NCBI GenBank assembly: GCA_963850605.1
Contig: CAWKLX010000005.1
Span: forward strand, 372,001-436,000
Source: BOG-908 sp963850605
GTDB lineage: Bacteria; Pseudomonadota; Alphaproteobacteria; Acetobacterales; Acetobacteraceae
DNA length: 64,000 nt
Reading direction: 5' to 3'
The position numbers were made by a program, and so were the translations under genes. Numbering within the stretch: position 1 is the stretch's first letter; every line of letters begins with the position of its first letter. Shown here piece by piece: positions 16,915 through 26,715 of the stretch. The notes under the pieces were generated by a model. It worked only from the letters and a program-made list of their open reading frames with translations, was not told the origin of the DNA and ran no database searches.

Positions 16915-19900
16915 TTGCCTGTACCTTTCTCGTCCGAAGACCTGGGCCGCATTTTCGAGCCCCGTACGCTGACCCGCGGCCGCAGTCTGGTGCTGATCGG
17001 TGCGACCGATGTGAAGCTGGACGGCGAGACCATTATCGGCACGGTGGAAGACAAGGGGGTCCGGCGAACTGCGCGCATTACGCCGGCCGCCATGGGTCGG
17101 CGCGTGGTGTTCGAGAACCGCTGTACCTGCCGTTTGGTCAACTGCCCCCATTTGGCCGCCACCGCCTTTGCCGCACTCGACAGGTTCCCCGTGCTGCGCC
17201 GGGCCGAGCAGGCAACTCTGCTGGAAGGGTTGTCCGCGGCACCATCGGCGGAAAAGCAACGGCTGGTGGTGAACCTCGAACCCGGCACCGAACCGCATGC
17301 CTGCTTTGTGGCGCTCAGCCTGGTGGGTGAGCGGACCGCGCGGCTGGAAGCGACCACGCCGGCGCGGGTGATCGCCGATAGCGCGTCGAGCGAAGCGGCG
17401 GTTGCCCTGGCGCACCTGCTCGGCGGTGGCGAGTCCAGCCGCACCGGCATGGCCGCTGGCTCAGTAGCGCCGCTGGTGGCCGCGCTATTGCGCGTCGAGA
17501 ACGCGCGTTGGGCGGCGACAGGCAAGAAACTCATAGCCGGTCCCGAGCGGGTGTTTGACGCCGACCAGCCGCCACGTCTGCCGGCTCGCTCGGCCGTGCT
17601 GCTGGGTGATACCGGCCCTTGGTACGTGGACGCGGCGACCGGCGCAGTCGGGCGGATAAAACTGCGCCAAAAGCGGCCGCCTCCGCCGCCACCCATCAAC
17701 ATACGGCCTCGCATCGGGCGACTGCGCGGAGTCTCGACATTGGCGCCGGTGGAGAGCGAACGGGCCATCGTCGAGCGGCCGGTCACCCCCGTGCTGCGGA
17801 TGCAGCGCATGCGGGCGCCGGACGATTTCGGGCGGTTGCAGCTGATGGACGCGCTCATTCTGGATTTCGATTACGGCGGCACGCTCAGCGACGGCGATGA
17901 CGAGCGGCAGTTCGTTCGCGTGGACGGGCCGGGCGGCCCGAGTTTCGTGCGCCGCAACGTCGAGGCCGAAGCTGCAGCATTGGAGACGCTGCGACAGGAC
18001 GGTTTTACGCAGATGCGCGTTGGCGACGGCAAATCCGCGCGCGGCCGCCGCGTATTTGTGTTCCGTGGCGAGGATGCCGGCGAGCGCTGGCACCGCTTCG
18101 TCGCCGAACGCGTGCCGGCGTTGGAATCGCTCGGCTTCCGTAGCCTGATCGACCGCGATTTCGGGCCGCGCATGGTGGAGCGCGTCGGCGAGTGGGACCT
18201 GCGGGTCACCGACGTGGCCATGAGCGCTGAGACGCCGGGCAATTTCTCGCTCGACTTCGGTATCGAAATAGATGGTGTGCGCATTCCCCTGCTGCCGGTG
18301 CTGAGCAACCTCTTGGCGCGCGGCGGGATGGAGGCGGCGCATGTGGTGGGCGAGCAACTGATCACCACGCTGGATGACGGGCGTGTGGTCAAGCTGCCCG
18401 CAGAACGCATCGCGCGCATGCTGTCGATCATGGGGGACCTGATTGAGGCGGCGGAAACGCGCGAAAACACGCTGACCCTGCCGGACGCCGAAGCCAGCAC
18501 GGTGATCGAGCTGGAACAGTTGCTGCTGACACGGTGGCAGGATGCGGGGCGGATCAAGGCCTATACCGAGCGGTTTCGCGGCGAGGAGGATATTCCGCCG
18601 GTGCCGCTGCCGCGTGCGTTCCGCGGCGACCTGCGGCCCTACCAGCAGCACGGCGTGGACTGGCTTCAGCACTTGATGGCGAGCAAGCTGGGCGCGTTCC
18701 TGGCCGACGACATGGGGCTGGGCAAGACCGCGCAGACCATCGCGCATATCGTGGTGGAGCACGCGAGCGGCCGGATGACCCATCCGGCGCTGATCGTGGT
18801 GCCGACCAGCCTGATTTCGAATTGGGTCAGCGAGCTCGAAAAATTTGCTCCTGGTCTGCGTGTGCTGGTGCTGCACGGGCTGGACCGGCATCGTAAGCGC
18901 GAGCAGTTGGACGCTTACCACGTGGTGGTCACGACATATACGGTTCTGACGCGCGACATCTTAGAAATGAAGGCGCGCGACTGGCACATTGTGGTTCTGG
19001 ACGAGGCACAGGCTATAAAATCGCCGGATGCCAAAGCAACGAAAGCGGTGTGCCAGCTCGATGCGCGGCAGCGTATCTGCCTCTCGGGCACGCCGATTGA
19101 GAACAACCTGGAAGAGCTCTGGTCCCAATTCGCGTTCTTAATGCCGGGGCTGCTCGGTGACCGGCGGGGCTTTACAAAGCGGTTCCGGACGCCAATCGAA
19201 AAGAATGGCGACCAGGTTAGGCGCGTCGCCCTGGCCCGCCGCATCAAGCCGTTCATCATGCGGCGACGCAAGAGCGAAGTGGCCACCGAGCTGCCACCCA
19301 AACACACCATTTTGCGGCGCATCACCTTGGCGCCGGACCAGCGTGAGCTGTACGAGACGATACGCGCCACTATGTACGAGAAGGTGCGCGAGCAGGTTGC
19401 CGAACGGAGTTTGGCGCGGAGCCGGATTGTGGTGCTGGATGCGTTGCTGAAACTGCGCCAGGCCTGCTGCGACCCCAGACTGGTGAAACTACGCTCGGCC
19501 CGTGAAATCGAGAGTTCCAGCAAGTTGGACGATCTGCTCGAGATGATCTCCGAGATGATCCCCGAGGGGCGGCGCATTCTGCTGTTCAGCCAGTTCACCT
19601 CCATGCTCGATCTCATAAAACCAAGATTGCGCGAGGCGGGCATCGCCTTTGTCGAATTGCGCGGTGATACGGACGATCGCGCCGAGCCGGTGCGCAGTTT
19701 CGAGGCCGGCGAAGTGCCGCTCTTCCTGATCAGCCTGAAGGCTGGCGGGCGCGGGCTGAACCTGACGAGCGCCGACACGGTCATTCATTACGATCCGTGG
19801 TGGAACCCGGCGGTGGAAGACCAGGCAAGTGACCGGGCGCACCGGATCGGGCAGACGAAATCCGTCTTCGTCTATAAGCTGATCGCGGCCGATACGGTCG

Positions 19901-20058
19901 AGGAGCGGATTCTCGAGCTTCAGGCGCGCAAGGCCGAACTGGCGGCGATCGCGTTCAGCGAGGGCGAGCAGGAAGGCACCGAGTTGGCGGCGCTGGATGC
20001 GGGCGATATTGAATTCCTATTCGGCGAGGGTGCGGAGCGGGAGCGCGAGGCTGCCTGA
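16915..20058 (+). CDS. SNF2-family helicase-like ATPase with N-terminal SWIM zinc finger
   Basis: A 1047-residue DNA-dependent ATPase of the Swi2/Snf2 family. An N-terminal SWIM zinc finger (CTCRLVNCPH from residue 70) is followed by a long bacterial SNF2-associated region. The ATPase core has Walker A in DDMGLGKTAQT (Lys about 604), Walker B VVLDEAQAIKSP (about 696), LSGTPIENNLEELWSQF, and the C-terminal helicase motifs QFTSMLDLI, LKAGGRGLNLTSADTVIHYD and QASDRAHRIGQTKSVFVYKL. The order is typical of stand-alone bacterial SNF2 proteins whose job is poorly known. The start is a TTG with little visible ribosome-binding site, so the N-terminus is uncertain by some residues. No restriction-modification or defence partners adjoin it. 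Confidence 0.9.
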   Translation: MPVPFSSEDLGRIFEPRTLTRGRSLVLIGATDVKLDGETIIGTVEDKGVRRTARITPAAMGRRVVFENRCTCRLVNCPHLAATAFAALDRFPVLRRAEQATLLEGLSAAPSAEKQRLVVNLEPGTEPHACFVALSLVGERTARLEATTPARVIADSASSEAAVALAHLLGGGESSRTGMAAGSVAPLVAALLRVENARWAATGKKLIAGPERVFDADQPPRLPARSAVLLGDTGPWYVDAATGAVGRIKLRQKRPPPPPPINIRPRIGRLRGVSTLAPVESERAIVERPVTPVLRMQRMRAPDDFGRLQLMDALILDFDYGGTLSDGDDERQFVRVDGPGGPSFVRRNVEAEAAALETLRQDGFTQMRVGDGKSARGRRVFVFRGEDAGERWHRFVAERVPALESLGFRSLIDRDFGPRMVERVGEWDLRVTDVAMSAETPGNFSLDFGIEIDGVRIPLLPVLSNLLARGGMEAAHVVGEQLITTLDDGRVVKLPAERIARMLSIMGDLIEAAETRENTLTLPDAEASTVIELEQLLLTRWQDAGRIKAYTERFRGEEDIPPVPLPRAFRGDLRPYQQHGVDWLQHLMASKLGAFLADDMGLGKTAQTIAHIVVEHASGRMTHPALIVVPTSLISNWVSELEKFAPGLRVLVLHGLDRHRKREQLDAYHVVVTTYTVLTRDILEMKARDWHIVVLDEAQAIKSPDAKATKAVCQLDARQRICLSGTPIENNLEELWSQFAFLMPGLLGDRRGFTKRFRTPIEKNGDQVRRVALARRIKPFIMRRRKSEVATELPPKHTILRRITLAPDQRELYETIRATMYEKVREQVAERSLARSRIVVLDALLKLRQACCDPRLVKLRSAREIESSSKLDDLLEMISEMIPEGRRILLFSQFTSMLDLIKPRLREAGIAFVELRGDTDDRAEPVRSFEAGEVPLFLISLKAGGRGLNLTSADTVIHYDPWWNPAVEDQASDRAHRIGQTKSVFVYKLIAADTVEERILELQARKAELAAIAFSEGEQEGTELAALDAGDIEFLFGEGAEREREAA

Positions 20059-20064
20059 ATACAA

Positions 20065-21213
20065 CTAACCAGGCATCGATAGCTCAGTCAGCCGCTTGAA
20101 CTCTTCCTGTGCAAAGCGATCCGTCATTCCGGCCACGTAGTCGCACACCACGGCGGCCGCCTGCGCCGGCTGCCCCACCCCGGCCTGGGCGCGCCAGCCA
20201 TCCGGCAGGGTGGACGGGTCGGCGTGAAGCAGCGAAAACAGCTCCTCGGTCAGACGCCGCGCCTTGGCCGTCATGCGGTTGACCCGCCAGTGCTGGTACA
20301 TCCGGGCGCGCAAGAACTCCTTAATGGCGTGATTGGCTTCGGCCATGCGGATGGAAAACCCGACGACCGGCTTCTTCGCGCGCCGGATGCGGTCGGCGCT
20401 GTCCGGGTTCAGCGCGGCCAGACGCCGCCGCGTCTCTTCGGTCAGGTCGCTGACCAGGGCGTGGATCACCCGGCGGATCATCTCGGGGCGAAGGCGGTGC
20501 GGCGGCATGTCCAGGCTGGCGCGCCGCGCCTCGGCCAGGGCATCGCCCACCACCGGTAAGTGGCGGATCTCCTCGAAGCCGAACAGGCCGAAGCGCATCC
20601 CATCATCGAGGTCGTGGCTATGGTAGGCGATGTCGTCGGAGAGCGACGCGACCTGCGCCTCGGCGCTGGCATGCGTGCCCAGCATCAAATCGTGTCTTTC
20701 CGAGTAGGCGGCGATGTAGGCGGGCGGTTTGCCCAAGGGGCCGTTATGCTTGACCAGGCCTTCCAGCGTCTCCCAGGTCAGGTTCAGCCCATCGAAGGCC
20801 GCGTAGCGCGCCTCTAGCCTGGTGACGACGCGCAGCGTCTGGGCGTTGTGGTCGAAGCCGCCATAGGGTTTCATCCGCGCGTTCAGCGCGTCCTCGCCGG
20901 CATGGCCGAAGGGGGGGTGGCCTAGATCATGAGCCAGCGCCAGGGCCTCGCACAAATCCTCGTCCAGCCGCAGCTCGCGCGCGATGGAGCGAGCGATCTG
21001 GGCTACTTCCAGGCTGTGCGTGAGACGGGTGCGGTAGAAATCGCCGACGTGGTTGACGAATACCTGCGTCTTGTATTGCAGCTTTCGGAAAGCCGAGCTG
21101 TGGATGACCCGGTCGCGATCCCGCTGCCAAGGGCTGCGGGTGGAGGCTTCCGGCTCATGATGCAGCCGGCCCCGCGACGTTTCGGGTCTCACGGCATAGG
21201 GTGCTCGGTCCAT
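20065..21213 (-). CDS. dgt: Deoxyguanosinetriphosphate triphosphohydrolase-like protein (HD domain)
   Basis: HD-superfamily dNTP triphosphohydrolase; family members cleave dNTPs, classically dGTP, to nucleoside and tripolyphosphate. 382 residues, the length of the Dgt-like class common in alphaproteobacteria. Metal ligands are seen in RTRLTHSLEVAQIARSIAR and ALALAHDLGHPPFGHAGED (HD pair), with SLSDDIAYHSHDLDDGMRFG supplying the later Asp. The N-terminus includes the family's SPWQRDRDRVIHSSAFRKLQ. Divergent from an A-type Fe-S carrier gene 64 bases away and converges on the SNF2 gene. Confidence 0.92.
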   Translation of the reverse strand: MDRAPYAVRPETSRGRLHHEPEASTRSPWQRDRDRVIHSSAFRKLQYKTQVFVNHVGDFYRTRLTHSLEVAQIARSIARELRLDEDLCEALALAHDLGHPPFGHAGEDALNARMKPYGGFDHNAQTLRVVTRLEARYAAFDGLNLTWETLEGLVKHNGPLGKPPAYIAAYSERHDLMLGTHASAEAQVASLSDDIAYHSHDLDDGMRFGLFGFEEIRHLPVVGDALAEARRASLDMPPHRLRPEMIRRVIHALVSDLTEETRRRLAALNPDSADRIRRAKKPVVGFSIRMAEANHAIKEFLRARMYQHWRVNRMTAKARRLTEELFSLLHADPSTLPDGWRAQAGVGQPAQAAAVVCDYVAGMTDRFAQEEFKRLTELSMPG

Positions 21214-21277
21214 CGCGGCCTCAGGTTGCAGCGGTCGGGGGATGGCACAAGAGCGCCGGCGTGACTATGTCTATGCC

Positions 21278-21607
21278 ATGAGCTTCCAAGTGACCGATCG
21301 AGCCCTGGCGCGCGTGGCCGAAATCGTGGCCGCTGAGGGCCGCCCCGCCGCCCTGCGGGTAGCCGTACTAGCCGGCGGCTGCAGCGGGTTCCAATACAAA
21401 TTCGATTTGGACGAGGCGAGCCCCGCCGCTGACGACCTGGTCATCGAGCGTGGCCCGGCCCGGGTGCTGGTCGATCCGACCAGCCTTGATTTGCTGGCGG
21501 GCGCGGAGTTGCATTATGCCGACGAGCTGATGGGCAGTTATTTTAAGATTCGCAACCCGAATGCTACCAGTTCATGCGGATGCGGGACGAGCTTTTCGAT
21601 TGATTAG
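21278..21607 (+). CDS. erpA: A-type iron-sulfur cluster carrier (ErpA/IscA-like)
   Basis: Small scaffold or carrier protein that inserts Fe-S clusters into target enzymes. The three conserved cysteines are present: AGGCSGFQY in the middle and SSCGCGTSFSI at the C-terminus. 109 residues from the ATG at 21278 (MSFQVTDRALARV), which matches where similarity begins; an upstream ATG at 21242 is possible but would add twelve untypical residues. The dgt-erpA-xth order with divergent dgt is a familiar arrangement in alphaproteobacteria. The stop codon abuts a copy of the dispersed hairpin repeat. Confidence 0.9.
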   Translation: MSFQVTDRALARVAEIVAAEGRPAALRVAVLAGGCSGFQYKFDLDEASPAADDLVIERGPARVLVDPTSLDLLAGAELHYADELMGSYFKIRNPNATSSCGCGTSFSID

Positions 21608-21730
21608 GCAAGAAGTTTTTTTGCAAAAAAGAACAAAAACATTTTGGTATATTGACTCGCAGGCCTGCCATATGGCGCGCCCCAATGAGCAAGAGTTTTT
21701 GCATCTTTTTTCAAAAAGAGGCGCTTTCTT
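21608..21730. repeat. Dispersed AT-rich double-hairpin repeat, copy B (diverged)
   Basis: Fills the gap between erpA and xth. Left arm GTTTTTTTGCAAAAAAGAAC near 21615-21634, followed by an A-rich stretch and TTTTG. Right arm in reverse orientation, CTTTTTTCAAAAAG near 21705-21718, leading into the TTG start of xth. The central core (GACTCGCAGGCC) is only weakly like the GTCGCGGAC core of complete copies. Confidence 0.65.
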
Positions 21731-22498
21731 TTGAAAATCGCCACCTGGAACGTGAACGGCAGCCGCGCCCGCGAGCAAAATATCGTCCGTTGGCTGGAGG
21801 CACACAAGCCCGACCTGCTGCTGCTCCAAGAGATCAAGTGTGAGGCGCCGAATTTCCCGACCGTATTCGCCGAACTCGGGTGGCACAGCGCCATAGTCGG
21901 CCAAAAAGGTTTCAATGGTGTTGCGGCTCTCGCCCGCGCCCCGCTCGACGTGCGCCTGACCGCACTCCCAGGCCTGCCCGTGGACGACGCGCAGGCGCGC
22001 TACCTGGAAATCGAGTTCAATGGCCTGCGCGTTGGCAACCTTTATCTTCCCAACGGCAATTCCAACGGCGACATCGGTTATGCCTACAAATTGGCCTGGA
22101 TGGACGCGCTGGCCGCACGCGCCGCAACCCTGCTCGGCGACGACACCCCCTTGGTGCTCGCGGGCGACTACAATGTGTGTCCCGAGGACATCGATTTTGC
22201 CTCCGGCGTGCTAGGGCCTGAAGATGCGCTGGTCCGCCCCGAGACGCGCCAGCGCTACTGGGCGATGATTTGGTCCGGCCTGACGGACGCTTTGCGCGCG
22301 CACAAACCCGAGGGCGCGTGCTACACCTTCTGGGATTACCAGGCCGGCTGCTGGCAGCGCAACCGCGGCCTGCGCATCGACCACGCGCTGCTGTCGCCCA
22401 CGGTCGCTGAACGCCTAGTCGAAGCCATTCCCGACCGCGCGGCCCGCGGCGAGGATACGCCGTCTGACCACGTGCCGCTCATCGTGACGCTCGCCTGA
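21731..22498 (+). CDS. xth: Exodeoxyribonuclease III
   Basis: Class II AP endonuclease and 3'-5' exonuclease of base-excision repair. Motifs in order: IATWNVNGSR at the N-terminus, LLLLQEIKCE with the metal-binding Glu, LYLPNGNSNGD, VLAGDYNVCPEDID, WDYQAGCWQRNRGLRIDHAL and the terminal SDHVPLI. 255 residues, standard length. The start is a TTG at 21731 that lies within the edge of a repeat copy; MKIATWNVNGSR is exactly the family N-terminus, so the start is well placed despite the unusual codon. Confidence 0.94.
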   Translation: MKIATWNVNGSRAREQNIVRWLEAHKPDLLLLQEIKCEAPNFPTVFAELGWHSAIVGQKGFNGVAALARAPLDVRLTALPGLPVDDAQARYLEIEFNGLRVGNLYLPNGNSNGDIGYAYKLAWMDALAARAATLLGDDTPLVLAGDYNVCPEDIDFASGVLGPEDALVRPETRQRYWAMIWSGLTDALRAHKPEGACYTFWDYQAGCWQRNRGLRIDHALLSPTVAERLVEAIPDRAARGEDTPSDHVPLIVTLA

Positions 22499-22608
22499 TG
22501 GGGCGCGTTCCAATCCAAGTGGGATTGGTCTAAGGTAAGTGGCCGCCGCTGTGACGACGCGACCGGATTGGCATCGGAGTGCGCAAAAGCATAAATCGGC
22601 GGTTGAAC

Positions 22609-23640
22609 ATGGTGCCGTTTGTCGATGTCGACAACATGATGAAGCTGGTGCACGCCATTGGCATCGAGCGCTTCCTGGCGGAACTGGCAGAGGTGATCGC
22701 GGCGGATTTTCGGCGCTGGCCCTCGTTCGACAAGACGGCGCGTGTGGCCTCACACAGCATCGATGGAGTGATCGAGCTGATGCCGACCAGCGACGGCACG
22801 CTGTATGGGTTCAAATACGTCAACGGTCATCCGAAGAACACACGCGACGGATTGCAGACAGTGACCGCATTCGGCGTTCTGTGCGATGTCTTCACCGGCT
22901 ATCCGCTGTTACTGAGCGAGATGACGATCCTGACAGCTTTACGCACGGCTGCCACCAGCGCGATGGCGGCGCGCGTGCTGGCACCACCAGGCGCACGCAC
23001 CATGGCGCTGATCGGCAACGGCGCGCAGGCCGAGTTTCAGGCGCTCGCCTTCCGCGCGTTACTGGGTGTGGACCAGTTGCGCTTATATGACATCGATCCG
23101 GCAGCGAGTGCGAAGGTACGGCGCAACCTTGCGGGGTTCGGGTTTGGGATAACGGTTTGCGACAGCACACAGGAGGCAGTGCTGGGCGCGCAAATCGTGA
23201 CAACGGTGACGGCTGACAAACAGTATGCCACGATCCTGACCGACAACATGGTCGGCGCCGGCGTCCACATCAATGCAGTCGGCGGGGACTGCCCTGGCAA
23301 GACCGAGTTGCACGTGGACATCCTGCGGCGGTCCGATATCTTTGTAGAATACACCCCGCAAACGAGGATCGAGGGCGAGATACAGCAGCTTCCTCTAGAG
23401 CATCCAGTGACGGAGTTGTGGGAAGTTCTCGCAGGCCATATGGCTGGGCGCCGCAGCTTGGCGCAAATTACGTTGTTCGATTCAGTGGGTTTTGCAATAG
23501 AGGATTTTTCGGCGCTCCGGTTCGTGCGCGACAAATTGCTGGACTATCCAATGTTCGCTGAAATCGACCTGCTGGCCGACCCCGACGAACCAAGAGACCT
23601 GTTCGGCATGCTGCTGAGAGCTGAGCCAGCTCTCGTGTGA
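22609..23640 (+). CDS. Ornithine cyclodeaminase / mu-crystallin family protein
   Basis: NAD-dependent enzyme of the ornithine cyclodeaminase family; characterised members turn ornithine into proline with loss of ammonia, while others are ketimine reductases or amino-acid dehydrogenases. Seen: substrate-side FKYVNGHPKN, the SEMTILTALRTAATSAMA helix, the Rossmann motif ALIGNGAQAEFQALAF (about residue 130-145), and VGGDCPGKTELHVDIL with the catalytic Asp. Length 343 from ATG 22609; a GTG ten codons upstream is possible. The long type with an extended C-terminus resembles bacterial ornithine cyclodeaminases. Proline made here could be oxidised by PutA, though the genes are not linked in an operon. 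Confidence 0.85.
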   Translation: MVPFVDVDNMMKLVHAIGIERFLAELAEVIAADFRRWPSFDKTARVASHSIDGVIELMPTSDGTLYGFKYVNGHPKNTRDGLQTVTAFGVLCDVFTGYPLLLSEMTILTALRTAATSAMAARVLAPPGARTMALIGNGAQAEFQALAFRALLGVDQLRLYDIDPAASAKVRRNLAGFGFGITVCDSTQEAVLGAQIVTTVTADKQYATILTDNMVGAGVHINAVGGDCPGKTELHVDILRRSDIFVEYTPQTRIEGEIQQLPLEHPVTELWEVLAGHMAGRRSLAQITLFDSVGFAIEDFSALRFVRDKLLDYPMFAEIDLLADPDEPRDLFGMLLRAEPALV

Positions 23641-23690
23641 AAAGTTCGTTGGTTCTTCCTTTCAAGATAAGAATCTCCTGCTTTCTCTTT
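23641..23690. repeat. Dispersed AT-rich hairpin repeat, copy C (half element)
   Basis: AAGTTCGTTGGTTCTT-CCTTTCAAGATAAGAAT follows directly on the ornithine cyclodeaminase stop. It matches one arm of the complete elements, with two mismatches in the stem, and then a CTTTCT tract like that flanking the other copies. It occupies most of the 66-base gap before the CocE/NonD hydrolase. Confidence 0.65.
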
Positions 23691-23706
23691 CCACGAAAGT
23701 CGTCTA

Positions 23707-25631
23707 ATGAAACGATTTCTGGCCATCGCGTGTGTTTTGGCTGGTGCCGCAAGCGCACAAACAGCCGGTCATGAGCCGCAGAACGAGCGGCCAGCAAACT
23801 TCGTGCCTCTGCAAACCGGTTTTGACTACGCCATACGCAAGGTCGATATTCCGATGCGTGACGGCGTGAAGATGCACGCGGTGATCCTGGTGCCGCATGG
23901 CGCGCAGCATGCGCCAATCCTGCTGACACGCACGCCGTATCACGCCAACGACCTGACGGCGAACCGGCCCAGCTCGCATCTGGTTGCCATGCTGGACGGC
24001 TACGATAATGCGAGCGACATCGAGTCCGAGGATGGCTACATCCGCGTGGTGGAGGATGTGCGCGGAAAGTACAACTCGGGCGGCGATTATGTGATGAACC
24101 GTCCATGGAAGGGGCCGCTGAACGATAGCGGCGTGGATCACCAGACCGACACGTACGACACGATTGAATGGCTGGTGCACAACATTCCCGAAACCAACGG
24201 CCGCGTCGGCATGCTCGGCATTTCCTATGACGGGTTCACGACGCTGATGGGCATGATCCACCCCCATCCTGCGTTGCGCGCCGTGGTTCCGATGAACCCG
24301 ATGGTTGATGGCTGGATGGGTGATGACTGGTTCCACCGCGGCGCGTTCCGCGAGGTCAATCTGTCCTATATCTACGAACAGGAAGCCACGCGCGACAACA
24401 GCGAGAAATGGTGGGAGACGCATTACGACGATTACGACATGTATCTGGCTGCCGGCAGCGCCGGCGAGGTCGCGCGCATGCACGGGCTGCAGCAGATGGG
24501 TTTCTACCGGAAACTAATGTCACACCCGGCCTACAATTCGTTTTGGCAGGATCAGGCGGTCGATCGCAAGCTGGCCGCCGAGCCCGTGACGGTGCCGACC
24601 CTGCTCGTGCACAGCCTGTGGGACCAGGAGGACATCTATGGCGATATCGCCGTGTGGAAGGCGATCAAGCCGAAAGACACGAACCACCAGGTGTTCCTGG
24701 CCATGGGCCCCTGGCACCATGGCGGCGAGATCCACGATGGCAGTACCGCTCGGCGAAGTTCATTTCGACAGCGACACGGCGCTGTGGTTCCGCCGCCACG
24801 TGTTGCGGCCTTTCCTGGCACACTATCTGAAAGACGAAGCGCCGCCTCTGACGATCGCCCCTGTCACCGCATTCGAGAGCGGCACGAATGAGTGGCACAA
24901 CCTGCCGTCCTGGCCCGCGGGCTGCGAGAGCGGCTGCAGCATCGCGGTACCAAAAACTGCGTCTGATGCCTGACATGTCTTTGACACTTGGCACAGACAC
25001 GGCGGGCGGGGCAGCGGCGTTGGACTACGTCTCCGATCCGGCGCATCCCGTGCCGTATCACCCGCGCCCGATCCACTATGCCGAGGAAGACAATAATTTC
25101 TGGTTCAACTGGCTGGCCGACGACCAGCGTGAAGCCTCCACGCGCACCGACGTTCTGACATTGCAGACGCCAACGCTGACACAGCCGGTGCACATCGCTG
25201 GCGAGCCAGTGGCCGATCTGTTGGCGGCGACCACCGGCAGCGACGGCGATTTCGTGGTCAAGGTGATCGACGTCTATCCCGACGAAGTACCGATCCGTCC
25301 CACGATGAGCGGCTATCAATTGATGGTATCGGCCGACATCATGCGCGGTCGCTACCGGGAGGACCTGTCCAAGCCGCACCCGATCACGCCGGGGCAGGCC
25401 GTGCGTTACCGGTTCTCGCTACCGACCGCAAACCACGTGTTCCTGCCCGGCCACCGTATCATGGTCCAGGTGCAGTCGACCTGGTTCCCGTTGGTCGACC
25501 GCAACCCGCAAACCTACGTGGACAACATCTTCCTGGCCAAACCTGCCGACTACAAGAAGGCGACAGTGAGCGTGATGGCCGGCGGAGAGAGTGGGAGCTT
25601 CGTCGAACTGCCGGTGGTGGTGGCTAAATGA
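23707..25631 (+). pseudogene. CocE/NonD family hydrolase (S15-like), interrupted by two frameshifts
   Basis: Exported serine hydrolase of the CocE/NonD, X-prolyl dipeptidyl peptidase-like family. A signal peptide (MKRFLAIACVLAGAASA) is followed by the alpha/beta-hydrolase core with nucleophile Ser in GMLGISYDGFT, Asp in LLVHSLWDQEDIYG and His in GPWHHGGE. The jelly-roll C-terminal domain runs from about 24960 to the stop. The reading frame breaks twice: near 24745, after EIHDGST, the family continues one frame over with LGEVHFDSDTALWFRRH; near 24945, after GCESGCS, it continues in the third frame with RYQKLRLMPDMSLTLG. The whole span is 1925 bases, that is two extra bases over a full codon count, as expected from two single-base insertions. 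Every conserved part is present, so sequence error is as likely as true inactivation. Confidence 0.8.
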
Positions 25632-25640
25632 GCCAAGCCG

Positions 25641-26291
25641 CTACATGATGAAGGGGTTGCTGGCCCGCTCGGCGCCGATTGTCGATCGGGGACCGTGGCC
25701 GCACACAAACGCTATGTCGTCGCCGAGCGGCAGCAGCTTGCCCTTTATTGCACCGATCAACGCGGCATGATCACCATATGGGAAATCGGTTCGGCCGATT
25801 GAGCCCCGGAACAGCACGTCCCCTAACTGCGCGAAACGTGCCTGCTTATCGACGAATACGATGTGGCCCGGTGTATGTCCTGGGCAGTGCAGCACCTCGA
25901 ACATATGGGTGCCAAGCGCTACTGTGTCGCCCTCGGCCAGGAACCGGTCCGGCGTGCAATCGCGAAACCCCGTCAGCCCATAGGCCGCACCCTGCCTGGC
26001 GATGCCTCGCAGCAGGAACTCGTCCCGCTTGTCCGGCCCAACGATCTGCACGGGTTCATGGCCGTCGCGCGCGTTCAGGCGCTCGACCAAGTCCATCGCG
26101 CCGCCCGCATGGTCCAGATGCCCATGCGTCAGCCAGATGGCGACGGCATCAAGTTTTTCGTTGGCAAGCGCGGCGACTATCCGGTCGGCGTCGCCGCCCG
26201 GATCGATCACAACCGTCTCTCCGCTGACCGCATCGGTGACCAGCGTGCAGTTCTGCTGAAGCGGGGTCACCGGAACAACGGTGACCCGCAA
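25641..26291 (-). CDS. MBL-fold hydrolase, glyoxalase II-like
   Basis: A 216-residue metallo-beta-lactamase-fold hydrolase. The metal motif LTHGHLDHAGGAMDL is near residue 54, with further ligands in HCPGHTPGHIVFVD and LGDVLFRGSIGRTDFPYGD, and the final His in FVCGHGPRSTIGAE. The size and FRGSIGRTD/P motif match the YcbL-like small glyoxalase II group that hydrolyses thioesters such as S-lactoylglutathione. Cytoplasmic, no signal peptide. Seventeen bases upstream of its start is the stop of the HU gene on the same strand, so they may be co-transcribed. Confidence 0.88.
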   Translation of the reverse strand: MRVTVVPVTPLQQNCTLVTDAVSGETVVIDPGGDADRIVAALANEKLDAVAIWLTHGHLDHAGGAMDLVERLNARDGHEPVQIVGPDKRDEFLLRGIARQGAAYGLTGFRDCTPDRFLAEGDTVALGTHMFEVLHCPGHTPGHIVFVDKQARFAQLGDVLFRGSIGRTDFPYGDHAALIGAIKGKLLPLGDDIAFVCGHGPRSTIGAERASNPFIM

Positions 26292-26308
26292 TCCTGTCGG
26301 AGCCAGGT

Positions 26309-26578
26309 TCAGACAGCCTTTTTCAAATTCGGGCTCGCCTTGAAGCGTACGGTCTTACCGGCTTTCACTTTGACCGGCTCGCCTGTCCGCGGATTCATCG
26401 CCTTGCGGGCCTTGGTCTTCTTCACGGTAAATGTGCCGAAGGAGGGCAGGGTAAATCCACCATCCTTCTTCAACTGACGCACAATCGCGTCGATCAGGGT
26501 GCCGGCGGCGGCGTTTGCCGCAACCCCCGTGCAATCAGTAGTTTCCTGAATGATACCCGCGATAAACGCCTTGCTCAT
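26309..26578 (-). CDS. HU-family DNA-binding protein
   Basis: An 89-residue histone-like protein that bends and packages DNA. Seen: MSKAFIAGIIQETT at the N-terminus, the dimer core GGFTLPSFGTFTVKKTKAR, and the DNA-binding arm motif NPRTGEPVKVKAGKTVRFKA with the intercalating proline. The open frame runs 44 codons upstream, but the family start is the ATG at 26578, preceded by an A/G-rich AGGGGCGGAAAG stretch. The first helix is a little unlike canonical HU and closer to the divergent HU-like proteins of alphaproteobacteria. Confidence 0.9.
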   Translation of the reverse strand: MSKAFIAGIIQETTDCTGVAANAAAGTLIDAIVRQLKKDGGFTLPSFGTFTVKKTKARKAMNPRTGEPVKVKAGKTVRFKASPNLKKAV

Positions 26579-26715
26579 GTTCTTTCCGCCCCTTTGCTCA
26601 CGCCTAATAACCAGAGATGCGGACCGCCACAATACGGTGCAAACCCGCATCGATTTGCAGGAAATTGGATACAGGCTTTGCCAGCCCGGCGCAACTGCGC
26701 CCCCGGCCAAACTCG

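Noticed and set aside
17485..18921. 478-residue minus-strand open frame inside the SNF2 gene
   Set aside because: Fully antisense to a gene with clear motifs; composition His/Gln/Arg-rich as expected from reverse reading of G+C-rich codons.
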